64,000 nt of DNA from contig LNET01000074.1 of assembly GCA_001464055.1 (NCBI GenBank), positions 1-64,000 on the forward strand. The letters are read 5' to 3'. Origin of the DNA: Burkholderiales bacterium Ga0077543. GTDB taxonomy: Bacteria; Pseudomonadota; Gammaproteobacteria; Burkholderiales; Burkholderiaceae_C. The notes beneath the pieces are model-generated. The model worked only from the letters and a program-made list of their open reading frames with translations, was not told the origin of the DNA and did not search any database. The translations under genes and the position numbers were made by a program. Shown here piece by piece: positions 1-11,284 of this stretch; positions within the stretch are counted from its first letter, which is position 1, and every line of letters begins with the position of its first letter.

Positions 1-1828
<1,828 letters not shown>

Positions 1829-1971
1829 CAAGGCATGAACTCCGGGGTTGTCGCGCTTCCCGCGCCAAGCCACCTGCAAGCTGGCGCTGAAGTTCGCGGG
1901 GTGCCGATGTGATCAGGCAAACCGCCGGAGTATATCGCCCGTGGGCGGCGCCTTCGGGTTGACCCGGATCG

Positions 1972-2379
1972 TCAGGCGCCGAGCGCCGCGATGCCGGCGC
2001 GGGCGATCTCCGCGTCTTCCGAAGACTTCACACCACTGACGCCCACCGCCCCGATGCATTGGCCGTCCACCATGACAGGCACGCCGCCCTCGAGCATGCC
2101 TTCCAGCGTGGGGGCGCTCAGGAAAGAAACGCGCCCCTGGTTGATCACATCCTCGTAAACCTTGCTTTCGCGGCGGCCGACTGCTGCCGTGCGCGCCTTG
2201 GCCGGCGCAATCTGTGCCGATATGGGCGGTGCCCCGTCCAGGCGCTGCAACCACAGCAGGTGTCCGCCATCGTCGACGATGGCGATCGTCACGGCCCAGG
2301 CGCTGGCGGATGCATGGCTTTCGGCGGCGGCGGCAATGCGCCGGACGTCGTCGAGACTGAGGGTGGGTTTTGTTTTCAT
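1972..2379 (-). CDS. GlcG/HbpS family protein (DUF336-type)
   Basis: A 135-residue protein of the GlcG/HbpS family. Recognisable features are SLDDVRRIAAAAESHA at the N-terminus, VTIAIVDDGGHLLWLQRLDGA in the middle and the Gly-rich end with GVPVMVDGQCIGAVGVSG. Members include the heme-binding HbpS and the glycolate-locus protein GlcG; the exact role of most is unknown. It lies 143 bases upstream of carA on the same strand and may or may not be co-transcribed with it. No heme-ligand assignment can be made from the sequence alone. Confidence 0.82.
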   Translation of the reverse strand: MKTKPTLSLDDVRRIAAAAESHASASAWAVTIAIVDDGGHLLWLQRLDGAPPISAQIAPAKARTAAVGRRESKVYEDVINQGRVSFLSAPTLEGMLEGGVPVMVDGQCIGAVGVSGVKSSEDAEIARAGIAALGA

Positions 2380-2512
2380 GCCCGGAACGATACCTCGGCT
2401 GGAGCGTGCAATCCACGGGCTTGTAGGGGCATGGACGCAAGCTGCGCACGGAACTTACAATCTCCCATCGTCTCCACGAGTGGAGATCCATTTCGCATTA
2501 CAAGGAGTCACC

Positions 2513-3208
2513 ATGAACGAAAGCGTACAGACTTTCCCTGGACAGGCTGGTTCGGGCACCCTGGTTGCCCAGCGCAACCGCGTGCTGCGCAACACCTACT
2601 GGTTGCTGGCCTTGTCGATGGTTCCTACCGTGCTGGGCGCCTGGATTGGTGTACAGACCGGCATCGCCCGGGCCATGTCGCCCGGCATCGGGATCATGGT
2701 GTTCCTGGTGGGTGCCTTCGGCTTCATGTTCGCCATCGAAAAGATGAAGAACACCGCGGCTGGCGTCCCGATCCTGCTGGCCTTCACCTTCTTCATGGGT
2801 GTGATGCTGTCGCGCCTGGTGGGATCGGTGCTCGGACTGAACAACGGCGCTTCCTTGATCATGACGGCCTTCGCCGGAACCGGGGCCATCTTCCTGGGTA
2901 TGGCCACCCTGTCCAGCGTGATCAAGCGCGACCTGTCGAACATGGGCAAGTTCCTGTTCATCGGCGCGATCATGCTGTTGGTGGCCATGGTGGCCAATTT
3001 CTTCATCCAGAGCAGCGCGCTGATGATCACGTTGTCTGTGCTGGCCATCGGTATCTTTTCGGCATTCATCCTGTATGACCTGAAGCGCGTTCAGGACGGG
3101 CTCGAGACGAACTACATCACTGCGACCCTGGGTGTCTACTTGAGCGTCTACAACGTCTTCTCGAACCTGCTCGCATTGCTGGGCATCTTCGGCGGCGACC
3201 GCGAGTAA
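2513..3208 (+). CDS. Bax inhibitor-1/YccA family membrane protein
   Basis: A 231-residue inner-membrane protein with about seven hydrophobic segments, starting after a short soluble N-terminus (MNESVQTFPGQAGSG) with RNRVLRNTYWLLALSMVPT. The C-terminal part (SAFILYDLKRVQDG, then NYITATLGVYLSVYNVF) is the BI-1/YccA signature, including the conserved aspartate of the proposed pH-sensing pair. YccA in E. coli interacts with the FtsH protease; other members are calcium leak channels. The ATG at 2513 has AAGGAG seven bases upstream. Monocistronic: an intrinsic terminator follows 22 bases after the stop. Confidence 0.93.
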   Translation: MNESVQTFPGQAGSGTLVAQRNRVLRNTYWLLALSMVPTVLGAWIGVQTGIARAMSPGIGIMVFLVGAFGFMFAIEKMKNTAAGVPILLAFTFFMGVMLSRLVGSVLGLNNGASLIMTAFAGTGAIFLGMATLSSVIKRDLSNMGKFLFIGAIMLLVAMVANFFIQSSALMITLSVLAIGIFSAFILYDLKRVQDGLETNYITATLGVYLSVYNVFSNLLALLGIFGGDRE

Positions 3209-3230
3209 GAGCAGCTTGCTTCAATCGTGA

Positions 3231-3252
3231 ACGGGGCTTCGGCCCCGTTTTT
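3231..3252 (+). terminator. Intrinsic terminator of the BI-1/YccA gene
   Basis: ACGGGGC and GCCCCGT arms of seven base pairs around a UUCG tetraloop, followed by a short T run. It sits between the BI-1 gene and the stop of the convergent rlmD gene (3252), so it overlaps the very end of rlmD. Confidence 0.85.
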
Positions 3253-4607
3253 CATTCCCGATCGAACACCGCCATCGATTCAACGTGGGCCGTGTGCGGG
3301 AACATGTTCACCACCCCTGCCGCACTGCATCGGTACCCGCCCTGGTGAACGAGCAGGCCAGCATCCCGCGCGAGCGTTGCCGGGTTGCAGCTGACGTAGA
3401 CGATTCGTGCGGGACCCTGCCAGTCTCCGGCCGCATGCAGGTCGGCCACGGCTTTGGAAAGCGCAAACGCGCCTTCGCGGGGCGGATCGATGAGCCAGCG
3501 GTCGGCGTACCCCAGTGCACGCAAGGCCTCAGCGTCCAACTCGAACAGGTTGCTGGCCTCGAACTGCGTCCGTTCGGCGAGCCCGTTGCGCGCCGCGTTG
3601 TCGCGAGCCCGTGCGACCAGCGTCTGGCTGCCTTCGATGCCCAGTACCTGGCGTGACAGCGTGGCCAGCGGCAGCGTGAAATTTCCCAGGCCGCAGAACC
3701 AATCAATGACGCGGTGCTGCGCTTGCGGCGCCAGCAAGCGCAGTGCGCGACCGACCAGCACCTGATTGATGTGCGGATTCACCTGCGTGAAGTCGGTTGG
3801 CTTGAACGGCATGGTGATGCCGAATTCCGGCAGCCCATAGGCCAGCAACGGCCCGCCTTCATCCAGCAGGTGAACCGTGTCCGGTCCCTTGGGCTGCAGC
3901 CACCACTGGACCGCGTGCTCGGCACCGAAGTCGCGCAGTCGCTGCAGATCGGCGGGCGTCAAGGGCTCCAGATGACGCAGCACCAAGGCGGTGACAGCGT
4001 CGCCGGCGGCAAGTTCGATCTGGGGCAGGCGGTCGCGCTGATCCATGCCAGCCACCAGCGCGCGCAGCGGCAACAGCATGGCGCTGATACGGGCCGGAAG
4101 CACGGGGCAGACCTGCATGTCGGCGACATATCGCGACTTTCGCTCGTGAAATCCGACCAGCACCACGCCCTTCTTCAGCACGTGGCGCACCGACAGGCGG
4201 GCGCGGTCGCGATAGCCCCAGGCCGGGCCTTCCACCGGGCGCAGGATGCATTCGGCCTTGACCTTCGCCAGATGCCAGAGGTTGTCCTCGAGCACCCGTT
4301 GCTTGGCGGCCACCTGGGCCGCAGGGTGCAGGTGCTGCATCTTGCAGCCCCCGCAGGCCCCGGCATGCAGGCCGAAATGGGGGCAACCCGGGCGCACGCG
4401 TTGCGAGCTTTCACGCGCCAATGCCGAGATTTGCCCTTGTTCCCACTGGTTCTTCTTGCGCGACACCGAGACCTGGACAATCTCGGTCGGCAAGGCGCCT
4501 TCAATGAAGACGACCTTGCCTTGGCCTTCGCCGTCGGTCCGGTGTGCGACGCCCTGACCTTCGAGGTCGAGCGACTCGACCTCGAGCCAGTCCATGCCGC
4601 CAGCCAT
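3252..4607 (-). CDS. rlmD: 23S rRNA (uracil-1939-C5)-methyltransferase RlmD
   Basis: Methylates U1939 of 23S rRNA using SAM. An N-terminal TRAM-like region ([16 protein letters not shown]) is followed by the iron-sulfur cluster cysteines ([18 protein letters not shown]), the SAM-binding motif [23 protein letters not shown], and the catalytic cysteine in [13 protein letters not shown]. About 451 residues from the ATG at 4607; an alternative ATG at 4595 is equally compatible with homologues and neither has a strong ribosome site. Last gene of the surE-pcm-nlpD-rlmD block, 13 bases after nlpD. In Burkholderia-type loci rpoS normally lies between nlpD and rlmD; it is absent here. Confidence 0.93.
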   Translation of the reverse strand: MAGGMDWLEVESLDLEGQGVAHRTDGEGQGKVVFIEGALPTEIVQVSVSRKKNQWEQGQISALARESSQRVRPGCPHFGLHAGACGGCKMQHLHPAAQVAAKQRVLEDNLWHLAKVKAECILRPVEGPAWGYRDRARLSVRHVLKKGVVLVGFHERKSRYVADMQVCPVLPARISAMLLPLRALVAGMDQRDRLPQIELAAGDAVTALVLRHLEPLTPADLQRLRDFGAEHAVQWWLQPKGPDTVHLLDEGGPLLAYGLPEFGITMPFKPTDFTQVNPHINQVLVGRALRLLAPQAQHRVIDWFCGLGNFTLPLATLSRQVLGIEGSQTLVARARDNAARNGLAERTQFEASNLFELDAEALRALGYADRWLIDPPREGAFALSKAVADLHAAGDWQGPARIVYVSCNPATLARDAGLLVHQGGYRCSAAGVVNMFPHTAHVESMAVFDRE

Positions 4608-4620
4608 CAGGAAAGAGGGC

Positions 4621-5538
4621 TCAGCGGGGTGGCAGCAAGCGGGCCGGGTCGATGGGCTTGCCCTGACGGCGGATCTCGAAGTGCAATTGCACGCGCTCCG
4701 CGTCGCTGGAACCCATTTCCGCAATCTTCTGGCCCCTGCGAACCGCCTGATCTTCCTTGACCAGAAGTGTCTGGTTGTGAGCGTAAGCGGTCAGGTAGGT
4801 GTTGTTGTGCTTGACGATCACGAGGTTGCCGTAACCACGCAATCCGGAACCGGCATAGACCACCCGGCCGTCGGCGGCAGCCAGCACCGGGTCACCCGCT
4901 TTCCCTGTAATCGCCAGGCCCTTGCTGCGCGCTTCGTCGAAACCTGTCGCAACCGGCCCGGCCGCAGGCCAAGCCCAGTTCAGGCTGTCTTCGGTTTCCG
5001 TCGAGGGGGCAGCCGCTGGCGGGGCAGGTGGCGCGACCGCAGCAGGCACTGCGGCAGCGCTGGCCGCAGTCGCCTGTGCCGCAGCGCCAGCCGGCGCTGC
5101 GGCAGCTTCCAGTGACCTGTTTTCAACCCGACCGGCCGGTGCCACGGGGCGTGGCGTGGCAACTGGCGTGGCGTCGGCGCCGGGGGCAGCGATGCGCAGG
5201 ACTTGGCCCACTTCGATGAGGTTCGGGTTCTCGATGCCGTTCCAGCGTGCGATGTCGCGCCAGTTTTGGCCGTTGTCCAGTCCGATCCGGATGAGCGTGT
5301 CGCCAGGCCTGATCGTGTAGTAGCCAGGCTTGCCTGCATTCTCGGAACCAGGCAGGGGTGTTTTGGGCGCCTCCGCCGCAGGCGCGGAAGCAGGCACATC
5401 GACAGCCACGGGTGCCTTGCGGTCTTCGACCGGCGCCCTGTGGGTCGACGAGGCACAGCCAGCCAGGGCTGCGACCATGGCAAGACTCAGCAGAGCGCTC
5501 AGCCGGCAAAAGTTTTCGGAGTTTGCTGTGAACTTCAT
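4621..5538 (-). CDS. nlpD: NlpD-type lipoprotein, LysM plus M23 peptidase-like domain
   Basis: Envelope lipoprotein that activates septal amidases. The signal peptide ends in a lipobox (LAGCASS, Cys at about residue 28). A LysM domain follows at residues 73-117 ([20 protein letters not shown]), then an Ala/Pro-rich linker of about 70 residues, then an M23 domain at the C-terminus ([52 protein letters not shown]). The zinc-binding H-x3-D pattern of active M23 peptidases is missing ([10 protein letters not shown]), as expected for an NlpD-type activator rather than a hydrolase. It overlaps pcm by four bases. Confidence 0.93.
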   Translation of the reverse strand: MKFTANSENFCRLSALLSLAMVAALAGCASSTHRAPVEDRKAPVAVDVPASAPAAEAPKTPLPGSENAGKPGYYTIRPGDTLIRIGLDNGQNWRDIARWNGIENPNLIEVGQVLRIAAPGADATPVATPRPVAPAGRVENRSLEAAAAPAGAAAQATAASAAAVPAAVAPPAPPAAAPSTETEDSLNWAWPAAGPVATGFDEARSKGLAITGKAGDPVLAAADGRVVYAGSGLRGYGNLVIVKHNNTYLTAYAHNQTLLVKEDQAVRRGQKIAEMGSSDAERVQLHFEIRRQGKPIDPARLLPPR

Positions 5539-6359
5539 TGGGTGCCGGATTTTAGGGGAACGAATCGCACGGCATCGAGCCAGCGCCGGGTGAGCCCCTG
5601 CGCTGAACGGTCGACGACCAGCAGTGCCTGACCTCCCCGCACCGGGTCGACAGAAGGCGCGATGAGCCGCCCGCCTTCGGCCAGCTGGTCCAGCCAGGAA
5701 AGCGGCAGGTCGTCACCACCAGCGGCCGAGATGATGCTTTGGTAAGGCGCGCGCGGCGAGTGGCCGAGCATGCCGTCACCGAAGACCAGCCGCACGTCCC
5801 CAGCCCGGGGGTTGCCCAGGTTGTCACGCGCCTTGTCGTGCAGCGACTTCAGCCTTTCGATGCTGATGACCTGACGCGCCAGCCGGGCAAGCAAGGCCGT
5901 CTGATAGCCGCAACCGGTGCCGATTTCCAGTACGCGCCCGAGTTCACCCGCGCCGCGTGCGTACTCGCCGTCGAACAACAGCGCGAGCATGTGCGCCACG
6001 ACCGATGGCTTGGAGATCGTCTGCTGAAAGCCAATGGGCAGGCTGGTGTCTTCGTAAGCCTGGGTGGCAAGCGCCGTGTCGACGAATCGATGCCGCTCGA
6101 TGGCCAGGAACGCCTGTAGCACCGGCTCGCAACCCACGCCACCGGCACGCAGACGTTCCACCATGCGCAGGCGGAACGCCGATGAATCCAGCCCGATGCC
6201 GCTGGGCGCGTGCTGCCGGGTTGCGTCCTGCGCTGCCTGCTGCAGGTGCAGTTGTGGCCGCAGTACAGCGGCGTTGGCGCCGTGAGCCGGGCTCGGGGCC
6301 TGCCCCAGGCCTGCGGGAAACCGCGGCTTGGCGTCCCGCCCGACGGGTGGCCGCGTCAT
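5535..6359 (-). CDS. pcm: Protein-L-isoaspartate O-methyltransferase
   Basis: Repairs isoaspartyl damage in proteins by SAM-dependent methylation. Family motifs: [34 protein letters not shown], and the SAM loop [16 protein letters not shown]. The 274 residues exceed the usual 210 or so because of an N-terminal extension of about 65 residues (low-complexity Pro/Gln/Ala) that does not look like part of the enzyme; an internal start near MVERLRAGG is possible. I kept the ATG at 6359 because it overlaps the surE stop in an ATGA arrangement, typical of coupling. The stop overlaps the nlpD start by four bases. Confidence 0.92.
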   Translation of the reverse strand: MTRPPVGRDAKPRFPAGLGQAPSPAHGANAAVLRPQLHLQQAAQDATRQHAPSGIGLDSSAFRLRMVERLRAGGVGCEPVLQAFLAIERHRFVDTALATQAYEDTSLPIGFQQTISKPSVVAHMLALLFDGEYARGAGELGRVLEIGTGCGYQTALLARLARQVISIERLKSLHDKARDNLGNPRAGDVRLVFGDGMLGHSPRAPYQSIISAAGGDDLPLSWLDQLAEGGRLIAPSVDPVRGGQALLVVDRSAQGLTRRWLDAVRFVPLKSGTQ

Positions 6360-7129
6360 GCGCAGCGGGTGCCGGCCAGCCGGGCCGCCCAGTCGCTGCG
6401 CATGGCGTGATCCGTCAGATCGACCTGCAGTGGCGTGATCGACACCTGGCCGCTGGCTGCGGCATGGAAGTCGGTACCTTCGCCAGCTTCGCGGGCGTCG
6501 CCAGCCGGACCGATCCAGTAAATGGGTTCGCCCCGAGGGCTGGTCTGCTGGATAACCGGCGAGCTGGCGTGGCGGCGGCCCAGCCGCGTGACGACGCGGG
6601 GCAAACTGGCCGCGTCGGCGCGGTTGGGAATGTTCACGTTGAGCAGCCAGGGCGCGCCGTCCAGGCGCGATGTGGCCAGAACGTCATCGATGATGGCCCG
6701 CGCGGTCGCCGCCGCGGCATCCAGCTGGCCCCAGCCCTTCTCGACCTGCGAAAAGGCAATGGCCGGTACGCCAAAGAGGAAACCTTCCATGGCTGCGGCC
6801 ACTGTTCCCGAATAAAGCGTGTCGTCGCCCATGTTGGCGCCGTTGTTGATGCCGGAGACGACGAGGTCTGGGCGTCGCCCGAGAACCCCGGTCAACGCCA
6901 CGTGGACGCAGTCGGAAGGAGTGCCGTTGACGACGTTGAATCCCTGCACGTGTTCACCACGGGCGCGAAAAATCGACAGCGGACGCCCCAGGGTCAGCGC
7001 GTTCGAGGTACCGCTCGCGTTTTGTTCCGGAGCGAAAACGCTGATCTCCCCCAGGCCTTGGCAGGCCTGGACCAGCGCTGCAAGGCCGGGAGCCAGGTAA
7101 CCGTCATCGTTTGCAATCAGGATATGCAT
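6356..7129 (-). CDS. surE: 5'/3'-nucleotidase SurE
   Basis: Metal-dependent nucleoside monophosphate phosphatase. The N-terminal [15 protein letters not shown] carries the conserved Asp-Asp metal ligands, and [15 protein letters not shown] plus [13 protein letters not shown] and [24 protein letters not shown] are the SurE core. At 257 residues it matches the family. It is the first gene of the surE-pcm-nlpD-rlmD operon on the minus strand and lies downstream of the tRNA-Thr terminator, so its promoter should lie between 7130 and about 7222. Confidence 0.96.
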   Translation of the reverse strand: MHILIANDDGYLAPGLAALVQACQGLGEISVFAPEQNASGTSNALTLGRPLSIFRARGEHVQGFNVVNGTPSDCVHVALTGVLGRRPDLVVSGINNGANMGDDTLYSGTVAAAMEGFLFGVPAIAFSQVEKGWGQLDAAAATARAIIDDVLATSRLDGAPWLLNVNIPNRADAASLPRVVTRLGRRHASSPVIQQTSPRGEPIYWIGPAGDAREAGEGTDFHAAASGQVSITPLQVDLTDHAMRSDWAARLAGTRCA

Positions 7130-7221
7130 CGAGCGATTGTAGGGACCGCATCAGACACCCATCATGGTCGCTGCGGCCAGGCCAGGCCGTTCAAGGCGTC
7201 CAAGCGGTCAACGCAGGAACG

Positions 7222-7248
7222 AAAAAGGCCCGCAGTATCCTGCGGGCC
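7222..7248 (-). terminator. Intrinsic terminator of tRNA-Thr
   Basis: Nine-base arms GGCCCGCAG and CTGCGGGCC around a four-base loop, followed on the minus strand by five T. It lies 16 bases past the CCA end of the tRNA gene and upstream of surE, separating the two transcripts. Confidence 0.88.
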
Positions 7249-7264
7249 CTTGACGGAAGGTGTG

Positions 7265-7340
7265 TGGTGCCGGTGAACGGAATCGAACTGTTGACCTTCG
7301 CATTACGAATGCGCTGCTCTACCAACTGAGCTACACCGGC
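7265..7340 (-). tRNA. tRNA-Thr (anticodon CGT)
   Basis: A 76-base cloverleaf on the minus strand with CCA encoded. The acceptor arm pairs GCCGGTG with CACCGGC, the D arm is GCTC/GAGC, the anticodon loop is TTCGTAA, and the T arm contains GTTCGATTC. The sequence resembles E. coli thrW. No integrase or attachment-site duplication is seen nearby. Confidence 0.96.
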
Positions 7341-7488
7341 GGTGGGCGTTGCGGGCTACCTGTCGTCCGGTGACGAAGTAGGCTGCAAAGCACAGCCCAA
7401 GAGTGTAGCAGCAAGGCCAGGCAGAATCGCCGGGAGGAGCTGTGCACTTGTACCGACGGCTTCTTCACCGAGCGAGGACGAATCCCAC

Positions 7489-7875
7489 TTGATACAGCCC
7501 TTGCTGCACGAAGCCCCCGCCCGCCGGGCTTGGCGCACCCTGCTGCTGCTGCTGATGCTGATCATCTGCATGCTGGCCTTCTCGCCCCGCGCTCCGAGCC
7601 TTCAGTTCGACAACGCCGACAAGTGGCAGCATGTTGCGGCTTTCTTCTGCCTCAGCTTCTGCGCTGCCCTTTCGTTAGCGCCTGGCTGGCGTGCAGCCAC
7701 CACTGCAGGCCTGGGCATGCTGGCCTTTGGCCTGTTCATCGAAGCGGTGCAGATGCACCTTCCCGCTCGCAGTGCCGAGTGGTTGGACGTCGTGGCCGAC
7801 GGCGCCGGAATTGCCCTGGGCGTGAGCGCAGCAGTGCTCGCGCGCTGGCTCTGGCCGCGCCGCATCCGTTCGTGA
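7489..7875 (+). CDS. VanZ-like family membrane protein
   Basis: A 128-residue membrane protein with about four hydrophobic segments. The signature is NADKWQHVAAFFCLSFCAAL followed by GLFIEAVQMHLPAR and EWLDVVADGAG, the conserved pattern of VanZ-like proteins (the prototype confers low-level teicoplanin resistance; most members are of unknown function). I chose the TTG at 7489 because it has GAGGA ten bases upstream; the open frame continues back to 7342, but that would run into the tRNA leader and adds a non-hydrophobic segment. Confidence 0.8.
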   Translation: MIQPLLHEAPARRAWRTLLLLLMLIICMLAFSPRAPSLQFDNADKWQHVAAFFCLSFCAALSLAPGWRAATTAGLGMLAFGLFIEAVQMHLPARSAEWLDVVADGAGIALGVSAAVLARWLWPRRIRS

Positions 7876-7993
7876 CGGACAGGATGGCGCTGACGGTCTT
7901 TCGCTAGCTCATGCTTTGAGCCACCCGACGCCCACACTGCCCACCAGTGTCGGACATGGGGTCTGGCGCCACCCGCTCCGCCGAAGGATCACC

Positions 7994-9127
7994 ATGAGCC
8001 AGACCGCACTCGACCTGCTGCCGCAAGCCCCCGACGCAGGTGGCACCGACCCCGTCACCCGCACCGGTTTCCAGATCGGCTGGGACCATGCCCGCCACGC
8101 GATGGTCCCGCCCCCCGAACTGCTGCTGGAAGGCACCCCCGTGGCCCAGGGCTGGATGGCCAGCCGAGCCGTTTTCGGGGCCCGAACCCTGGCCGCCACA
8201 CGCACCGTGCGCCTGTGGCTGCAACTGCGCACCACGGCGTGGCGCCAGGGACTGGGCTTCGACGACCTCCAGGTCACGCCGCACTACCTGGCTCAGATCC
8301 ACAACGAACGTTGTCCTGTCTTGCGCCAGCCGCTCGGGGGCGTCACGGGCAGCCCGCTGGCCGCCGTCGTAGAACGCCTGAATCCACAGGCAGGCTACGC
8401 CGCCGGCAACCTGGCGGTGATGAGCCAGGCTGCAGCCGATGCCCGCCGCGGGCTCGGTGTGCCAGACCTGATACGACGCGCGCGCCAGGCCGAACTGTGC
8501 GGCGACACCGTGGCCGGGCTGGATGCAGCAGCCTGGTGGCGGCTGGCCGCGCTGTCGGCCTTCGCCCTGCCCGCCCTGCCCTTCGCCGACGCCGCGCGCC
8601 TGCCGCTGGCCCTGTTGCCACCGAACCGCGTGCGCGTGCTGGGGGCTGCACAAGGCCTGCAGGTGCTGGTCACCCAACTGTTCCTGCGGCCGGGCTGGAG
8701 TGGCCGGGCGCGTGCCATTGGCGCGATGCTGCCGGCGCACACGCTGCGGCACGACTTCAACCTGTTCGTGGGCGCGATGGCGCCGCGGGTACTGGAGGCC
8801 GGCACCGATCCGGCGACGCTGCGCTCGGCGCTGGAAGACGCCTGGTGCCACGAACGCGTGCAGCGCCGCTGGCAGCATTTTGTGCTGACGCTGGGTGAAA
8901 CCGCCTGCGAGAGCCTGCTCGAACAGGCCGTTCGCACCGGCCTGGCGGGCGTCAGACTACTGACCCACCCCGCTGAACAGGCCGTCGACGGCTGGGGCTT
9001 GCCCATTGCGCAGCAGGCTTCGCAGTCTCCTGCTCAGGCGGCGCCGGCTCAGCGTGCTGGCGGCGCCTTCACCCCGGCCAGGCCGCCGAAGAACAGGTCG
9101 GCGACGACCGGCGCCAGACTGTCGTGA
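7994..9127 (+). CDS. Conserved-looking protein of unknown function
   Basis: I do not recognise this 377-residue soluble protein. It starts at an ATG with AAGGA eight bases upstream. Positions 10-60 are rich in Pro and Gly (GWDHARHAMVPPPELLLEG). A stretch near residues 95-155 contains HNERCPVLRQPL followed by VERLNPQAGYAAGNLAVMS. The R-[IL]-[DN]-x(4)-GY-x2-GN pattern resembles part of some HNH/AP2-type endonucleases, but the other metal ligands are not evident. The C-terminal half is helical and Leu/Ala-rich with no membrane segment. Its 3' end overlaps the convergent tetR gene by 79 bases. Base and codon use match the neighbours. Confidence 0.75.
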   Translation: MSQTALDLLPQAPDAGGTDPVTRTGFQIGWDHARHAMVPPPELLLEGTPVAQGWMASRAVFGARTLAATRTVRLWLQLRTTAWRQGLGFDDLQVTPHYLAQIHNERCPVLRQPLGGVTGSPLAAVVERLNPQAGYAAGNLAVMSQAAADARRGLGVPDLIRRARQAELCGDTVAGLDAAAWWRLAALSAFALPALPFADAARLPLALLPPNRVRVLGAAQGLQVLVTQLFLRPGWSGRARAIGAMLPAHTLRHDFNLFVGAMAPRVLEAGTDPATLRSALEDAWCHERVQRRWQHFVLTLGETACESLLEQAVRTGLAGVRLLTHPAEQAVDGWGLPIAQQASQSPAQAAPAQRAGGAFTPARPPKNRSATTGARLS

Positions 9128-9657
9128 TCGAGCGCGCCCCCAGCCTTCATCCAGGTAAAGGTCCAGTTGATCATGCCAAACAGCAGCATCGCCAGCGGCG
9201 TGGTCAGCTGCAGCGGCGCCAGGTCGGGGCGCAGCGCCGACACGCTGGCGGCGAAGCTGGCAACCACCCGCCGCTGTGCGGCCACCACCTGGCCGCGTTC
9301 GGCGTCGGCCAGGAACTTCACGTCTTCGGTCAGCACGCGGTGTTCGTGTTCGGCGCGGGCGTAGACATGCATGAAGCGCTGGATCAGCAGCCGCAGGTGT
9401 TCGGCCGCCGGCAGGTCCAGGGCCGCGACCTCGGCCTGCAGGGCTTCGAGTCTGGCGACATGGCCGCGCGTGATCTGCGCCAGCAGTTCGTGCTTGTCGC
9501 GCACGTAGTGGTACAGCGTGGCCTTGCTGACACCGCTGGCGGCGGCCACCTGCTGCATCGTCGCCGCGGTGTAGCCGCGCAGTGCAAAAACGCGCGCGGC
9601 GGCGGCCAGGATCTGGTCGCGCTGCTCGTCGAAACCGGCTGATCGCGGGCGGGCCAT
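9049..9657 (-). CDS. TetR family regulator, probably the phenylacetate-pathway repressor PaaR
   Basis: A 202-residue transcriptional regulator. The N-terminal helix-turn-helix is clear (ILAAAARVFALRGYTAATM, then SGVSKATLYHYVRDKHELL, residues 15-60). The C-terminal ligand-binding half is divergent. It is the last gene of the paa operon, 23 bases after paaE, and Burkholderiales paa operons are commonly controlled by a TetR repressor (PaaR) that releases DNA on binding phenylacetyl-CoA. The palindrome at 15995-16018, in front of the operon, is the likely operator. The assignment as PaaR rests on position. Confidence 0.88.
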   Translation of the reverse strand: MARPRSAGFDEQRDQILAAAARVFALRGYTAATMQQVAAASGVSKATLYHYVRDKHELLAQITRGHVARLEALQAEVAALDLPAAEHLRLLIQRFMHVYARAEHEHRVLTEDVKFLADAERGQVVAAQRRVVASFAASVSALRPDLAPLQLTTPLAMLLFGMINWTFTWMKAGGALDHDSLAPVVADLFFGGLAGVKAPPAR

Positions 9658-9680
9658 GGCGGCAACGACCTTTCGGCGCG

Positions 9681-10751
9681 CTAACGCGCGTCGAAACTCA
9701 ACACGACCGGGCCCAGCGGCCAGGCCTGGCAGGCCAGCACCCAGCCCGCCGCCACCTCGGCAGGTTCCAGCGCGAAGTTGCGGGCCATCTGCACCTGGCC
9801 CTGCAGCACGCGGGCGCGGCAGGTGGCGCAGACGCCGGACTGGCAGGAATACGGCAGGTCGAAGCCGGCCCGGCGTGCGGCGGCCAGCACCGGGCCGTCG
9901 GCGGGATGCCAGAGCAGGTCACGCGAGACCCCGTCCCGGACCAGGGTGACGAGGTGCCCAGCGGCGCCCGCGCCCAATTCCGGCTTGGCATGGACCTCGG
10001 GTGGCAATGCGCGCTCGACGGGTACGCCGAAGCGCTCCACGTGCACCTGCGCCGCCGGCACGCCGTGCGCAAGCAGTGCGGCCTCCAGGCTGTCGTTGAA
10101 GTCGTGCGGGCCGCAGATGAACGCGTCGTCCACCGGCCCGGCCAGGCGCAGCCAGCCGGGCAAGGAAGCAGCGTCGAGCCGGCCGCTGACAGCCGGGTTG
10201 TCCAGCCGTGCGCGCGAGAAGACCGGGTGCAGGGCAAAGCGCGCCAGATGGCGGTTCTTCAGCCCCAGCAGGTCGCCCAGGAACATGCTGCTGGACAGGC
10301 TGCGGTTGGCGTAAAGCAGCGTCACCCGGCTCGCGGGCTCGGTTTCGAGCACGGTTTTCACAATGGACAACAGCGGCGTGATGCCGCTGCCGCCGGCCAG
10401 TGCCAGCACATGCCGGCCCGCTGGCGCCGGCCGCTGCAGGGCAGCCGCGAAACGCCCCTGCGGAGCCGCGACATCGACGCATGCCCCCGTCCGGATCGTC
10501 TCATGCAGCCAGTTCGAGAACACGCCGCCAGGCACCCGGCGCACGCCCACGCGCAAGGCTTCGCCGGGCATGGCGCAGATCGAATACGAACGGCGCCACT
10601 CCTGGGCTGCCTCGCGCCGGCGCAGCGTCAGGTGCTGGCCCGCGGCGAAAGCAAAGCTGCCGCGCAAGGCGGCGGGCACTTCGAAGGTGATTGCGAGCGC
10701 GTCGTCGCCTTCCGGCCGAACCGTGCTGACCCGCAGCGCATGGAATTCCAA
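9681..10751 (-). CDS. paaE: 1,2-phenylacetyl-CoA epoxidase reductase subunit PaaE
   Basis: NADPH-dependent reductase that feeds electrons to the PaaABCE ring epoxidase. The FAD domain comes first (QEWRRSYSICAMPG), then an NAD(P)-binding region (LALAGGSGITPLLSIVKT), then a plant-type 2Fe-2S ferredoxin domain at the C-terminus (SCQSGVCATCRARVLQG). 356 residues, as expected. The only plausible start is a TTG at 10751, with GAGGGG seven bases upstream and an in-frame stop directly before it. It lies 29 bases after paaD. Confidence 0.95.
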   Translation of the reverse strand: MEFHALRVSTVRPEGDDALAITFEVPAALRGSFAFAAGQHLTLRRREAAQEWRRSYSICAMPGEALRVGVRRVPGGVFSNWLHETIRTGACVDVAAPQGRFAAALQRPAPAGRHVLALAGGSGITPLLSIVKTVLETEPASRVTLLYANRSLSSSMFLGDLLGLKNRHLARFALHPVFSRARLDNPAVSGRLDAASLPGWLRLAGPVDDAFICGPHDFNDSLEAALLAHGVPAAQVHVERFGVPVERALPPEVHAKPELGAGAAGHLVTLVRDGVSRDLLWHPADGPVLAAARRAGFDLPYSCQSGVCATCRARVLQGQVQMARNFALEPAEVAAGWVLACQAWPLGPVVLSFDAR

Positions 10752-10780
10752 GATTCAGCCCCTCGCCACGCAGTGCGCCG

Positions 10781-11284
10781 TCAGATCGGCTTGAAGTGTT
10801 CGAACGGTTCGCGGCAGGCCAGACAGCGGTGCAGTGCCTTGCAGGCGGTCGAGCCGAAGGCCGACAGGCGCTCGGTGTCAAGGCTGCTGCAGCGCGGGCA
10901 GGCCAGCGCGCGCGGGCGGATACGCACCCGCGCCGCGCCGTCCACCGCTTGCAGGCCATCGGGCGGCGCGATCCCGTAGTCGCGCAGCTTGCGCCGGCCT
11001 TCGGCGCTGATCCAGTCGGTGGTCCAGGCCGGTGCCAGCCGGTGCTCCACCTGCACCGGGCCCAGGCCGGCGGCCAGCAGCGCTTCGCGCACGCAGGTGG
11101 CGATGACTTCGGTGGCCGGACAGCCGCTGTAAGTGGGGGTCAGCACGACCCGGGTGCCGCTGTCCGTGCACTGCACATCGCGCACGATGCCCAGGTCGCA
11201 GACCGACAGGGCCGGCACTTCGGGGTCGGGCACCTGGTTCAGCACGGCCCAGGCCCGGTCCACGGCCTCGACGGTCGTGTTCAC
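10781..11284 (-). CDS. paaD: Phenylacetyl-CoA epoxidase accessory protein PaaD
   Basis: A 167-residue PaaD/SufT-type (MIP18/DUF59) protein thought to help assemble the metal centre of the PaaABCE epoxidase. The N-terminal domain has LNQVPDPEVPALSVCDLGIVRDV and TPTYSGCPATEVIA; the C-terminal zinc-ribbon-like part has CPRCSSLDTERLSAFGSTACKALHRC. I chose the GTG at 11284 because it overlaps the paaC stop (GTGA) and matches homologue length; an open frame runs further upstream, but only over paaC. Confidence 0.94.
   Translation of the reverse strand: MNTTVEAVDRAWAVLNQVPDPEVPALSVCDLGIVRDVQCTDSGTRVVLTPTYSGCPATEVIATCVREALLAAGLGPVQVEHRLAPAWTTDWISAEGRRKLRDYGIAPPDGLQAVDGAARVRIRPRALACPRCSSLDTERLSAFGSTACKALHRCLACREPFEHFKPI

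Noticed and set aside
1929..1934. TATACT as a -10 box for carA
   Set aside because: No fitting -35 is present at 16-18 bases; kept out of the feature list.
7265..7340. tRNA-Thr as a phage or island attachment site
   Set aside because: No integrase, no duplicated 3' end and ordinary genes on both sides.
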